Positions 9,069 through 17,927 of a DNA stretch of 64,000 bases are shown here, one piece after another. Source of the stretch: Halalkalicoccus paucihalophilus (GTDB lineage: Archaea > Halobacteriota > Halobacteria > Halobacteriales > Halalkalicoccaceae); contig NZ_LTAZ01000001.1 in NCBI RefSeq assembly GCF_001593955.1, positions 186,001 to 250,000 on the forward strand, written 5' to 3'. A model generated the notes under the pieces. The model made no database searches, had not been told where the DNA came from, and saw nothing but the letters and a program-made list of their open reading frames with translations. The translations under genes were made by a program, and so were the position numbers. Each line of letters begins with the position of its first letter. Position 1 is the stretch's first letter.

Positions 9069-9524
9069 GTGAACACGGACGCCGTCGAACTCAGACCGGC
9101 CACGCAGGCCGACCTCCTCTCGGTCTATCGGATCGAGAAAGCGTCGTTCCCACAGCCGTGGCCGTTCTCGGCGTTCGAGGGGTTTCTCGGCGAGCCCGGG
9201 TTTCTGGTGGCGTTTTCCGACGACGTCGTCGGCTACATCGTCGCCGACAGCGTCCCCAATCACGGTCGGGCGATCGGTCACGTCAAGGACCTGGCCGTCT
9301 CCCCAACCCGACGGGGGGAAGGAATCGCGACGCGCCTGCTTTCACAGGCGCTCTCGGCGCTTGCCCGTCAGGGCGTCGACTGGGTCAAACTCGAGGTCCG
9401 GGAGGACAACGAACCCGCACTCTCGCTCTACCGGGCATTCGGGTTCGAACGCAGACGGCGGGTCCCGCGATACTACGCCGACGGCGAACCCGCACTCGTG
9501 ATGATCCGGTCACTCGAGGCGTAA
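9069..9524 (+). CDS. rimI: RimI-like GNAT N-acetyltransferase
   Basis: A 151-residue GNAT-fold enzyme that transfers acetyl from acetyl-CoA to an N-terminus or other amine. It has the acetyl-CoA pyrophosphate loop RRGEGIATRLL and the C-terminal NEPALSLYRAFGFERRRRVPRYY segment typical of RimI/Ard1-type protein N-alpha-acetyltransferases. Translation starts at GTG. Archaeal RimI enzymes act widely on protein N-termini, so the ribosomal S18 label should not be taken literally. Confidence 0.88.
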   Translation: MNTDAVELRPATQADLLSVYRIEKASFPQPWPFSAFEGFLGEPGFLVAFSDDVVGYIVADSVPNHGRAIGHVKDLAVSPTRRGEGIATRLLSQALSALARQGVDWVKLEVREDNEPALSLYRAFGFERRRRVPRYYADGEPALVMIRSLEA

Positions 9525-9555
9525 GGCCGTTATCCGTCGGGTTCGTACCACGGAT

Positions 9556-9918
9556 ATGGGCTACGCCTGTCCGGTCTGTGAGATCCCACAGCAGGACGAG
9601 ATGCATCTCGCGAACCACCTCGCCTTTGCCGCCATGCTCGGCAACGAGGACCACGAGGAATGGCTCGACGAACACGTCCCCGACTGGGAGGGGATGGGTC
9701 CCGGGGACCTCGGCGAGCGGGCATCGGCGTTCGCACCCGAAGAGGAGTTCGAGGCGGTCTTCGAGGACACGACGGGACACGACCACGGCGACCCGGGACG
9801 CCTCGAAAACGCGATCCCCGCCCAGCGGGGCAGACAGGCGATGGGCGGCGAGACGGGCGAGATCCTCGCCGAAGCCGAGGCGATGACCCGCGAGATGTAC
9901 GAATCCGAGGAGGAATAA
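9556..9918 (+). CDS. C2H2 zinc-finger protein (DUF5810-like)
   Basis: A 120-residue haloarchaeal protein that begins with a classical finger: Cys5, Cys8, His17 and His21 (C-x2-C-x8-H-x3-H). An acidic region and a helical C-terminus follow. I believe it corresponds to DUF5810, but that is recollection of the family and not a search. It sits 22 nt before the next gene on the same strand; the pair is likely an operon. The function is unknown, and nucleic-acid or protein binding through the finger is inference. Confidence 0.8.
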   Translation: MGYACPVCEIPQQDEMHLANHLAFAAMLGNEDHEEWLDEHVPDWEGMGPGDLGERASAFAPEEEFEAVFEDTTGHDHGDPGRLENAIPAQRGRQAMGGETGEILAEAEAMTREMYESEEE

Positions 9919-9940
9919 GGCCCGCCGGGAAACGACGGGT

Positions 9941-10354
9941 ATGATCGAGACGGACGGCCGGTTCGCACCCGATTCGCCCGAAGAGGCCCGAGAGCTGTAC
10001 GAGTCGATAGGGCCGTGTGCACAGGTCGTGACCCGCGAGATCGCAAAGGCGATGGAGTTCGACCGCGAGGAGTATCACGACCGGGTGACGAGCGAGGTGG
10101 TCGAGACCGCCCGCGACGCGCTGTTCGCCTCCTTGCTCGAAGTGTCCGACGGCTCGCGCGAGGAGTTCGAGGAGTGGCGCGAGGGGTACGAGGGAGCGGT
10201 CGACGTGATGGGAAGCGAGAACGTCGACCGGGTCGTCTGGCACGCCTTCGACGGGGAGGCGGTCGCCGCCACCTACCAGCACGAACCCGAGGCCGCCCAC
10301 GGCACCCTCAGACGGCAGGCATTCGGACGGCTGTACCAGCCCGTCCTCGAGTGA
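9941..10354 (+). CDS. DUF5809-like haloarchaeal protein
   Basis: A 137-residue acidic, mostly helical protein without membrane segments. It follows the zinc-finger gene after 22 nt, and I recall the two families as usual neighbours (DUF5810/DUF5809), unverified. There is no catalytic motif visible. The conserved neighbour suggests the two proteins act together. Confidence 0.78.
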   Translation: MIETDGRFAPDSPEEARELYESIGPCAQVVTREIAKAMEFDREEYHDRVTSEVVETARDALFASLLEVSDGSREEFEEWREGYEGAVDVMGSENVDRVVWHAFDGEAVAATYQHEPEAAHGTLRRQAFGRLYQPVLE

Positions 10355-10441
10355 CCGAGACCAGCCTCCGAACCGTCTCTTGGGCGTTATCCACCTCGAT
10401 CGAAACGGGACGCTTTATCGGGTGGAGCCCACACGGGAGCC

Positions 10442-10987
10442 ATGAGCGAGTCCGAGAGGGACGCCGCATGGGAGGTCCTCGAATCCGTCACCGAGTACGA
10501 GACCGGCTGGTATACCGGCGGGTACGACCTGGTCGAACAGCCGGACGGCTCGACGAAGCGATATTACTGGGCCGACCTCGCGCCCGCCGCCGTCGTGGTC
10601 GCCTCGACGGGCGAGGAGGTGCTGTTCGTCGAGCAGTACCGCCCCGCGATCGGCCAGACCCACCTCGAACTTCCCGCCGGAATCGTCGAGGCGGGCGAGT
10701 CGTTCAGCGAGGCGGGCGCACGCGAACTCAGGGAGGAGACGGGCTTTGGGGCCGATTGCGTCTCACTGCTCCAGCGGATGTGGGTCGCGACGGGAGCGAT
10801 GCGCCACGAGCGGGGGATCGTCTTCGCGGAGGGGCTCAGCCCCGTCGAGCAGGAACTCGACGACAACGAGTTCCTGTTGGTGAAACCCATCCCGGTCGAG
10901 GAGGCGCTCGCACGCGCCCGTACGGAGCCGACCAACGACGCGACCCTCGAAGGCCTGTTGCTCGCTCGCGAAGAGGGGCTTCTCTAG
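10442..10987 (+). CDS. Nudix hydrolase, ADP-ribose pyrophosphatase type
   Basis: A 181-residue Nudix protein with a canonical box: glycine, then E in AGESF, then RELREETGF, so the catalytic acidic residues are intact. The N-terminal YETGWYTGGYDLVEQPDG and EQYRPAIGQTHLELPAG segments are like ADP-ribose or nucleoside-diphosphate-sugar hydrolases. A TATA box (GCTTTATCG, 10412-10420) lies about 27 nt upstream, so the mRNA is probably leaderless. The exact substrate is unknown. Confidence 0.9.
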   Translation: MSESERDAAWEVLESVTEYETGWYTGGYDLVEQPDGSTKRYYWADLAPAAVVVASTGEEVLFVEQYRPAIGQTHLELPAGIVEAGESFSEAGARELREETGFGADCVSLLQRMWVATGAMRHERGIVFAEGLSPVEQELDDNEFLLVKPIPVEEALARARTEPTNDATLEGLLLAREEGLL

Positions 10988-11019
10988 GGGTTTATTCGCA
11001 CCGAGTCGTTACCGGGGGT

Positions 11020-11382
11020 ATGAGCGACCGAGACGACGAGATCACGCCCGTGGAACTCAACGGACTCTTAGAGAGCGGCAAAGAGGTCCGAATCGTTGAC
11101 ATCCGCTCGCCCGCCGCCTTCGAACGCGGATCGATCCCCGGCAGCGAGAATGTCCCGTTTCAGGAACTCCCTCGGGAGATCGAGGAACTGGCGGGCGCAG
11201 AGCGGATCGTCACCGTCTGCCCACACGGGAAGGCCAGCCTGCAGGCCGTTCGGATCATCGATTCGTACGAGGGGACGACCGGGGATGTCCGGAGCCTCGA
11301 AGGCGGAATCGATGCCTGGAGCCGCGACTACGCGCTCGAGTCGGCGGAAAAAGCTGAAACCGGAACGGACGCACCGTTCTGA
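11020..11382 (+). CDS. Single-domain rhodanese-like sulfurtransferase
   Basis: A 120-residue rhodanese homology domain with the persulfide-forming cysteine in VCPHGKAS and the VDIRSPAAFERGSIPGSENVP start typical of GlpE-type proteins. It probably carries sulfane sulfur in the cytoplasm. The ATG at 11020 is chosen because a TATA box (TTTATTCG, 10991-10998) is 27 nt upstream; the much longer open frame to the left is a shadow of the Nudix gene. Confidence 0.9.
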   Translation: MSDRDDEITPVELNGLLESGKEVRIVDIRSPAAFERGSIPGSENVPFQELPREIEELAGAERIVTVCPHGKASLQAVRIIDSYEGTTGDVRSLEGGIDAWSRDYALESAEKAETGTDAPF

Positions 11383-11425
11383 TCGGTCAGACGGCGATCC
11401 GAAACGGCGGGAGTGACGAATCGGG

Positions 11426-11752
<327 letters not shown>

Positions 11753-11919
11753 ACTGTCGGGGCATTCGACCGTGGCGCGTTCGAAGGAGGCCCGCCACCC
11801 CCCACGGCCGGTGCTCGGACCGATCGGACGAGTGAGGAGGGATCGTCCGACCCGCCCCCGAACCGGGTGGTCGCGTGGGAGAACAGCACACACAAGTACC
11901 ACCCGAACGAACCGCCGAT

Positions 11920-12129
11920 ATGGTCACCCCGATTCAGGACGCGATCGATCTGGTAGGGTATTTCAGCGACGTCGCACTGGGCGATCCGATCAACGTCGTG
12001 ATCATGCTGTTTGGCTTCCTGTTCGTCGTTGCTCCCTCCGTGGTGTTCGGCGTGCTCGCCATCGGCGGGATCCTCGATTCTATCGTCCCCGATGGCCTCG
12101 GTCGATCGCCGCCCCCGCAAGAGCGATAG
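11920..12129 (+). CDS. Small haloarchaeal membrane protein (69 aa)
   Basis: The 69-residue product has an amphipathic N-terminus and a long hydrophobic stretch, VVIMLFGFLFVVAPSVVFGV, extending into a second half-helix, so one or two membrane segments. ATG 11920 is preferred over an upstream GTG (11875) that adds a charged, unconserved-looking stretch. Its last 50 bp overlap the convergent F420 oxidoreductase gene, which is unusual but possible. The function is unknown. Confidence 0.6.
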   Translation: MVTPIQDAIDLVGYFSDVALGDPINVVIMLFGFLFVVAPSVVFGVLAIGGILDSIVPDGLGRSPPPQER

Positions 12130-13081
12130 CCGACTCGATGTCGGGCCCGAGCGGCGATCCGGCGACGAACCCGTCGGCGTAGCGGGTGATCGCCCGAACC
12201 CGCCGTTCGACCGTCTCCGGTGTGCCCGCGATACAGAACGCGTCGATCATTTCCTCGGAGACGAGCGAGAACGCCTCCGAGAACGCCCCTGTTCCGATCC
12301 GCTCGCCGATCTCCTCGGCGAGTTCCCCGTCGAGGTCGTGGCGGTCCAGCACCGGCGGGGCCGCCCCGGCGGCGATAAAGGCGACGGGGGGCCGGGCGGC
12401 CTCGCGCGCCTCGTCACCGTCCTCGGCGACGCTGACGCTCGCGAAGGCCGCGAAGTCGAACTCGCCACGGGAGTCGGATCGGTCCTCCAGTCCGATTTCG
12501 ACCTGTTCTGTGGCCCACTCGAAGTCGTCGGGATGGGCGGCGTTCAGCAGGACGCCGTCGGCGTGTTTCGCGCTCATGCGGATCATGTGTGGCCCCTGTG
12601 CGCCGACGTAGACCGGGATCTCCCCGACATCGTAGTTCAATCCAGCGTCGACCGCCGTGAAGGTCCCCTCGTGGGTGACGCGCTCGCCGGCCCAGAGGTC
12701 CTGGGCGATCTTGAACGATTCGAGCACCCGCCGGAGCGGCCGGTCGCGTTCGTGGCCGAGGTTCGAGAGCGTCGAGGCGTCGCCCGCGCCGATCCCGAAT
12801 ACGGCTCGGCCGTCGCTTGTCTCGTCGAGCGTCGCGACCCGCGAGGCCAACGTTACGGGATGGATCTCGTAGGGGTTTACGACGCCCGGGCCCAGTTCGA
12901 TGGAATCGGTCCGGCGAGCGATCTCCGAGAGGGCGGCGAACGGGTCGCGGTTGTTGTAGTGACAGCTCGCGAAGGCGGTGGTAAAGCCCGCGTCCTCGGC
13001 GAGCGCACCGAACTCGCCGACGCGCTCGACGGGGTGTTCGGGCGTGATCTCGATGCCCTTCGTCGGCGTGCGCTTACTCAT
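12080..13081 (-). CDS. Luciferase-like F420-dependent oxidoreductase (Mer-like)
   Basis: A 333-residue LLM-class flavin-independent F420 enzyme, most like the haloarchaeal Mer-type methylene-tetrahydropterin/folate reductase group. Supporting segments are ASCHYNNRDPF near the N-terminus, the GPGVVNPYEIHPVTLA barrel strand, the FGIGAGDASTL phosphate-binding loop and VYVGAQGPHM. The start lies inside an 8-bp overlap with the end of cofE, the gene for F420 synthesis, so cofactor and user are made from one transcript. The true substrate is not fixed by sequence. Confidence 0.88.
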   Translation of the reverse strand: MSKRTPTKGIEITPEHPVERVGEFGALAEDAGFTTAFASCHYNNRDPFAALSEIARRTDSIELGPGVVNPYEIHPVTLASRVATLDETSDGRAVFGIGAGDASTLSNLGHERDRPLRRVLESFKIAQDLWAGERVTHEGTFTAVDAGLNYDVGEIPVYVGAQGPHMIRMSAKHADGVLLNAAHPDDFEWATEQVEIGLEDRSDSRGEFDFAAFASVSVAEDGDEAREAARPPVAFIAAGAAPPVLDRHDLDGELAEEIGERIGTGAFSEAFSLVSEEMIDAFCIAGTPETVERRVRAITRYADGFVAGSPLGPDIESAIALAGAAIDRGHRGR

Positions 13082-13820
13082 AACTCCACCCCCGAAGGGC
13101 CTGACGGACGTAGTCGTCCTCGACGTCGCGAAAGTGTTCGTCGCTGCCGTCCATCTCCCCGAACTCGAAGTCCTCGACGACCACGGCGGGTACCCCACCG
13201 TCGCCCTCGCCCGCAACGAGGTTCGCCGCGGCCGCGAGTTCGTCGATCACGTTCTCCACTGTTACCCCGAGTTCCCGCCCGTCCCGGTCGCTCTCGCCGC
13301 GCCAGTCCCGGCTCGCGGGGGTTCCCGCCCAGCCGATCGCGACCCCGCGCTGGCCGTGGCGAAACGGTCGCCCGCAGGTGTCGGTGACGATCACGGGGAC
13401 CGAGAGGGCCTCGCTCACCCGCGCTGCGCTCTCGGAGGGGTGTTTCGGCAACAGGAGGAGGTCCTCGCCGCCGGTGTTCGAGCGGTCGATCCCGGCGTTG
13501 ACACAGATATGGCCGAAGCGGGTTTCGGTGAGCAAGAACGGGGACTCCATGAGGAGGTCGGTGCTCTCCTCAAGGACGGCCTGTGCGAAGCGGGGGTCCT
13601 TCTCCTCGTCGGTACGCTCCTCGAGACGAGCGGCGATCTCGCGGGCGCGCGGGCCGGCCGGAAACTCGTCGAGGGCGGCGATCCGGCCTTCGGCCTTCGA
13701 GACGACGGTGCTCGCGAGACAGAGGATGCCGGAATCGAGGTCGACCCGCTCGGCGACGAGCGAGGCGAGGTCGTCGCCGGGGCCGATTTCGGGGAGCCCG
13801 GGGACGGGGTGAAGCTGCAT
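13074..13820 (-). CDS. cofE: Coenzyme F420-0:L-glutamate ligase
   Basis: GTP-dependent enzyme adding glutamates to F420-0 in the last step of F420 synthesis. The 248-residue length and the motifs VVSKAEGRI, GHICVNAGIDRSN, LPKHPSESA and VIVTDTCGRPFRHGQ are diagnostic of CofE. It overlaps the downstream F420-dependent oxidoreductase by 8 bp. A TATA-like CTTTTTAGCC about 27 nt upstream of the ATG suggests a leaderless operon mRNA. Confidence 0.95.
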   Translation of the reverse strand: MQLHPVPGLPEIGPGDDLASLVAERVDLDSGILCLASTVVSKAEGRIAALDEFPAGPRAREIAARLEERTDEEKDPRFAQAVLEESTDLLMESPFLLTETRFGHICVNAGIDRSNTGGEDLLLLPKHPSESAARVSEALSVPVIVTDTCGRPFRHGQRGVAIGWAGTPASRDWRGESDRDGRELGVTVENVIDELAAAANLVAGEGDGGVPAVVVEDFEFGEMDGSDEHFRDVEDDYVRQALRGWSYE

Positions 13821-13904
13821 ACCCGGAGTCGGAGCGGACGGCTAAAAAGGTCGCCGACACCGGCGAGGATGGGTGAGGGCCGAAGCGGGGGCAGGGGGAG
13901 CCGT

Positions 13905-15188
13905 TCAGACGTTCGCGAGTTCGGAGGCGGTGACGACCTCGAGGTCGCGCGACTCGATCTCGTTCAGCAGCGTCTCGAAGTCCGCCTCGGAGATGTCGTT
14001 GAGGTCGCTCGTGGTGTCGCCGATCCCGTGAACGAGGGTGACGACCGCCTGGTTGTACTCGGCCGCCAGATCGAGCAGGTCGGAGACCTCGTCGAGGGCG
14101 TAGCCGTTGACCCGCGAGACCATGTGGCCGTCGGTCGGCGGGGCGATGTTGGGCTGGCCGCCGTGGATGTACGAGTGATCGAACACCTCGCGGACGGCCT
14201 CGAGCGAGTCGGCGTCCATCCGGTTGTACGGCGCGAAGTAGTGGTTCGCGCCGTCCTCGTCGATCCGGTTGGCGATGTAGTCGCGTGCGTCCTCGAGATA
14301 CCCCACACGCTCGTCGTGGGACTCCATCTCCGGCAGTGCCGTATGCGGGTGGGCGGCGATGTCCCAGCCGGCGCTTCGCATCTCGCGACACTGGTCGACG
14401 GTCAGGCGGTCGGGCTGGTTGATCGAGTCGGGGATGACCGCCGCGACGCCGGGCCAGCCGCGCTCCTCGAGCATCGGCATGGCGGTCGTATACTGGCTCT
14501 GAACCGCGTCGTCGAACGTGAGGACGACGTAGCCCTGATCGCCACGTTCGGTCGCACGCAGGTCGTCGACCAGGAAGCGGGTGGTAGGGTTGGTGTCGCT
14601 GTGGGGCTGGACGTAGAGGCGAAGCTCCCGGACGTTTCCGAGGTTCGGCTCGCCGCGCTTGCCCGTCCAGCCGGCCTCCATGCGGAACCAGCCAGTGAAC
14701 TCGCTGGGGATCGACCGGGCGCTCGTCAGCTGATCGCTCCGGCCGGGCGCGCGCGCCTCGAGGACGACGCGGGCGGGCGGGGGCGATTCGATCTTGACGG
14801 CGACCGAGAGGTCCTTGCCCTCGACGTCGAGGCCGTCGGGGAAGACGCGGTAGGCACCGATCGACTCGGTCGTGTCGGCCTCGACGGCCATCGCTCCGTC
14901 CCCGACGAGCGACTCGTCGCTCGCCTCGACGGTCGTGTGATCGTAGAGCGGATGCCACTCGATCTCCTCGAAGTCGTCGATCGACTCGCCCTCGGCGATC
15001 GCGGGTGCCGTAACCTCTCGGGGCGTGCCGTTCGACCCGTCGGTTCCGTTCGGGTCGGTCGTATCGTCGTTGTCGTTGCCGTCACCGTTCCCATCGCCGT
15101 CGGTATCGAGCGATCCGATACAGCCCGCCAGCGCGGCGGAGCCCAGTCCAACGGTCGTGAGGAACGTTCGGCGGTGTTGCTTGGTCAT
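13905..15188 (-). CDS. Tat-exported lipoprotein with polysaccharide deacetylase (NodB-like) domain
   Basis: The 427-residue product starts with a Tat signal and lipobox (RRTFLTTVGLGSAALAGC; Cys23), followed by an Asp/Gly/Asn linker rich in TDGDGNG-type repeats. A carbohydrate-binding-like beta region (about 75-215) precedes the NodB fold, with the metal-binding LTFDDAV motif and the AHPHTALPEM histidines. It is predicted to be anchored outside the membrane, where it would deacetylate or otherwise cut an N-acetylated glycan. The AT-rich promoter region lies immediately upstream. Confidence 0.88.
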   Translation of the reverse strand: MTKQHRRTFLTTVGLGSAALAGCIGSLDTDGDGNGDGNDNDDTTDPNGTDGSNGTPREVTAPAIAEGESIDDFEEIEWHPLYDHTTVEASDESLVGDGAMAVEADTTESIGAYRVFPDGLDVEGKDLSVAVKIESPPPARVVLEARAPGRSDQLTSARSIPSEFTGWFRMEAGWTGKRGEPNLGNVRELRLYVQPHSDTNPTTRFLVDDLRATERGDQGYVVLTFDDAVQSQYTTAMPMLEERGWPGVAAVIPDSINQPDRLTVDQCREMRSAGWDIAAHPHTALPEMESHDERVGYLEDARDYIANRIDEDGANHYFAPYNRMDADSLEAVREVFDHSYIHGGQPNIAPPTDGHMVSRVNGYALDEVSDLLDLAAEYNQAVVTLVHGIGDTTSDLNDISEADFETLLNEIESRDLEVVTASELANV

Positions 15189-15210
15189 GTTGTCACCCTA
15201 TCTATACGTT

Positions 15211-15222
15211 CAAGATACATAT
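15211..15222 (-). promoter_or_regulatory. AT-rich promoter of the deacetylase lipoprotein gene
   Basis: On the minus strand ATTATATGTAT is centred about 27 nt upstream of ATG 15188. The surrounding 15196-15252 stretch is conspicuously AT-rich against the GC-rich background. Confidence 0.6.
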
Positions 15223-15298
15223 AATTAACTATGTTTTAAACAACCGAATTAGGATACGAGTAGCGAGAACTGAAGGCCACTCACGCCCGAGTCGGGGT

Positions 15299-16510
15299 AT
15301 GGTCGGAGACGTGGTGGTCGGTTTCTTGCGGGCGGGTGGAGAGGTCCTCCTGTGTCGCCGGGAGGCGAACACGAACGCGAACAGCGGACGCTGGGAAGTG
15401 CCCTCGGGGACCGTAGAGGGTGAGTCCTCGGCCGACGGCGTCGCATACGGGATCCAACGAGAGTGGGCGACCGGCGACGCGACGCTCGTTCGGGTCGGGG
15501 ATCCGGTGACAGCCGGGGAATCGCGGCTCCATCCGTACCTCTTCGAGTGCGAATCGAACGAAACCAGCGAAGGGACCGAATCCGAGTGGGTCCACGCGAC
15601 GGAGATCCGCCGCCGCGAGACGAGAGACGGGCTCTGGCGCGCCTACAGGGCGGTCTCTCCCACCGTCGGAAGCGTCCGCGAGGACCGCACGCACGGCTCG
15701 GCGTACGTCTCGGTTCGCGCCTTGGAGGTGTTGCGCGACCAGGCGGGCGAGGGGGCCGACTGGTCGGATCTCGTCGAGCGTGCGAGTGCGCTCCTGGAGG
15801 CACGCCCAAGTATGGCCGCGCTGGAAAACCGGGTCAACCGGGCGATGGCCGGGGCGAGCGGGGCCGAAAACGCCGCGGCGCTCGAACGGGCGGCCCGAGA
15901 GGGTATCGACCGGGCGCTGGCCGCAGACGGGCGAACGGCCGCGCGCGCCGCAAAGCGGCTCGACGGGGCGGTACTGACCCTCTCGCGGTCGGGGACGGTC
16001 GAGGAGGCGCTTTCGGTCGCCGACCTCGATCAACTGATCGTCCTCGAATCGCGACCGGATCGGGAGGGCCTCCATGTCGCGGAGGGGCTTGCCGACGCGC
16101 TCGACGTGACGGTGACGCTTGACGCCGCCGTCTCGCACATCATGGATCGGGTCGATATCGTCCTCGTGGGTGCGGACACCGTCCTCGCCGACGGGAGCGT
16201 GATCAACAAGGTCGGCACCCGGACGGCGGCGGTCGCGGCCGCCCACGAGGGGGTTCCCGCCTACGCGGTCGCGGCAGTGGACAAGATCAGTCCCTCGTCG
16301 GATCCGATCCTGGAATCGATCGACCGCGGGGTCCTCACCGACGACGAGCGCGTAGCCGTCGACTGCCCGCTGTTCGACCGCACACCGCCCGAACTCATCA
16401 CGGGTGTGATCACCGAGGAGGGCGTGTTGGACACCACGGGGATCGCACAGCGGGCAACAGAGCACGCCCGCCGGTGGCGGTGGAAAGAGCCAAACGGCTC
16501 GACGGGATAG
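15299..16510 (+). CDS. Nudix-like domain fused to eIF2B alpha/beta/delta-like domain
   Basis: A 403-residue fusion. Residues 1 to about 125 resemble a Nudix fold, but the Nudix box is degenerate: R54-E55 remain while the following EE pair is replaced by T58 and G59. Residues about 155-395 form an eIF2B/ribose-1,5-bisphosphate isomerase-like domain with VGADTVLADGSVINKVGT and the YAVAAVDKISP segment. In archaea such isomerases work in AMP/nucleoside salvage, so a sugar-phosphate isomerase with an attached nucleotide-sensing module is plausible, but this is inference. Confidence 0.85.
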   Translation: MVGDVVVGFLRAGGEVLLCRREANTNANSGRWEVPSGTVEGESSADGVAYGIQREWATGDATLVRVGDPVTAGESRLHPYLFECESNETSEGTESEWVHATEIRRRETRDGLWRAYRAVSPTVGSVREDRTHGSAYVSVRALEVLRDQAGEGADWSDLVERASALLEARPSMAALENRVNRAMAGASGAENAAALERAAREGIDRALAADGRTAARAAKRLDGAVLTLSRSGTVEEALSVADLDQLIVLESRPDREGLHVAEGLADALDVTVTLDAAVSHIMDRVDIVLVGADTVLADGSVINKVGTRTAAVAAAHEGVPAYAVAAVDKISPSSDPILESIDRGVLTDDERVAVDCPLFDRTPPELITGVITEEGVLDTTGIAQRATEHARRWRWKEPNGSTG

Positions 16511-16626
16511 GGAGGGTGACGGCAGTGACGAGGGTTACCCCCACCGAGCCCCGTGTGACGAGGGACTTCCCCGAGCCGTCGCGTTCTCGGAAGGTTCAAT
16601 CCCCCCGAGTGAGCGATAGCACCCGT

Positions 16627-17550
16627 ATGCAGATAGACCAGTTGGGGATCCACGATTCGGTGAGTGCCGTCTTCCCGCCCGAACAGCTTCGCGACGCACT
16701 GGCCGACACCGCTCCGGCGGTGTCGGTCGTCGACGATGAGGGAGCCCGCGATTGCGATGCGGTCGTCACGTTCGCCTACGAAGAGGGATTTCTCGAGTGC
16801 GAGTGGATCCACTCGATCCAGGCGGGCTACGACCGCTTTCCGTTGGAGGAACTCGAGGATCGGGGGATCGTCCTCACCAACAGCACGGGAATCCACGGCG
16901 AGAGCGTCGGCGAGACGGTGCTGGGATACATGCTTTCGGTGGCCCGTCGACTCGGCCAGTACGCCCGTCAGCAGGAGCGAACGGAGTGGAATCGCCCCGA
17001 CTGGGACGTCCCGTTTACCCTCGCGGGCGAGTCGGTCTGTGTCGTCGGCCTCGGGACGCTCGGACGGGGGATCGCGACGCGGGCGAACGCGCTGGGAATG
17101 GAGGTAACGGGGGTACGCCGGAGCGGCGAGCCCGTCGAGGGCGTCGAGCGGGTCTACACGAGCGACGAGCTCCACGAGGCGATCTCGGAGGCGCGCTTCG
17201 TCGCGCTTGCGGTCCCGCTGACCGAGGAAACCGAAGAATTGATCGGCAGGACCGAACTCGCCACGATGGACGAGGGAAGCCACCTGATCAACGTTTCCCG
17301 TGGATCGGTCGTCGATCAGGACGCCCTCGTTTCGGCCCTCGAAGACGGCGAGATCCGTGGGGCGGCGCTGGACGTCTTCGCCGAGGAACCGCTCCCCAAG
17401 GACTCGCCGCTCTGGGAGATGGAGGAAGTGCTCGTCACGCCCCACGCCGCGGCCTACACGCGCGGGTACTACGAGGCCATCGCGGGGCTCGTCCGGGGGA
17501 ATCTGGATCGGAACGCGGCGGGCGAGGAGTTCGAAAACCGGGTCGTCTGA
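16627..17550 (+). CDS. D-isomer-specific 2-hydroxyacid dehydrogenase
   Basis: A 307-residue NAD(P)-dependent enzyme interconverting a 2-oxoacid and its D-2-hydroxyacid. It shows the Rossmann motif GLGTLGRG, the catalytic Arg in NVSRGSVVD, the Glu in DVFAEEPLP and the His in VTPHAAAYT. ATG 16627 is chosen because the open frame upstream overlaps the previous gene and lacks family similarity. The substrate (glycerate, lactate or phosphoglycerate-like) cannot be told. Confidence 0.92.
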   Translation: MQIDQLGIHDSVSAVFPPEQLRDALADTAPAVSVVDDEGARDCDAVVTFAYEEGFLECEWIHSIQAGYDRFPLEELEDRGIVLTNSTGIHGESVGETVLGYMLSVARRLGQYARQQERTEWNRPDWDVPFTLAGESVCVVGLGTLGRGIATRANALGMEVTGVRRSGEPVEGVERVYTSDELHEAISEARFVALAVPLTEETEELIGRTELATMDEGSHLINVSRGSVVDQDALVSALEDGEIRGAALDVFAEEPLPKDSPLWEMEEVLVTPHAAAYTRGYYEAIAGLVRGNLDRNAAGEEFENRVV

Positions 17551-17566
17551 GGGCGTCGGCCGTGGG

Positions 17567-17872
17567 TCACTCCGCGGAGAGTCCCCACTCCTCGTCTGCG
17601 ATCCGCTCGCTCGCGAGGGTCTCTGCGTCCCCGAGCACCCGGACGAGAAAGCCGCCGTCGTCGCGCTCGACCTGCAGGTCGAGGGTCATCACGTCGGCGC
17701 TGAACGTCGTCTCGCTGGTTTCCGTGTCTCCGTCGCCGGCGGTCACGCGGTAGTCCTCGTAGCCGATCCAGGTCGAGGCCTCGATCGTGCCGTCCTCGTC
17801 GTAGACGTCGACGTCGAGTCCGTCCCCGGTCTCGCTTTCCTCGACGTGGAAGGTGTACGTGTGCATGACCAT
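17567..17872 (-). CDS. Haloarchaeal hypothetical protein (101 aa)
   Basis: A short acidic beta-strand-rich protein with no cysteines, membrane segment or catalytic motif. The start may be ATG 17872 or the ATG two codons later (17866). It lies convergent to the 2-hydroxyacid dehydrogenase and 55 nt downstream of engB on the same strand, so it may share the engB transcript. I do not recognise the family. Confidence 0.7.
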   Translation of the reverse strand: MVMHTYTFHVEESETGDGLDVDVYDEDGTIEASTWIGYEDYRVTAGDGDTETSETTFSADVMTLDLQVERDDGGFLVRVLGDAETLASERIADEEWGLSAE

Positions 17873-17927
17873 GGGACGGCGTCACGTCGGGGCTCGGAAG
17901 TGGGTTGAGCCGGCGTTCGCAAGCCGC

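Noticed and set aside
7380..9281. A 633-codon minus-strand open frame
   Set aside because: It is antisense to aconitase; no domain is recognisable.
10015..11382. A long frame joined to the rhodanese gene
   Set aside because: Only its last 121 codons match rhodanese; the rest is a shadow of the DUF5809-like and Nudix genes, and a TATA box marks the real start at 11020.
12978..15224. A 748-codon plus-strand open frame
   Set aside because: It is antisense to cofE and the deacetylase lipoprotein, whose families are clear.
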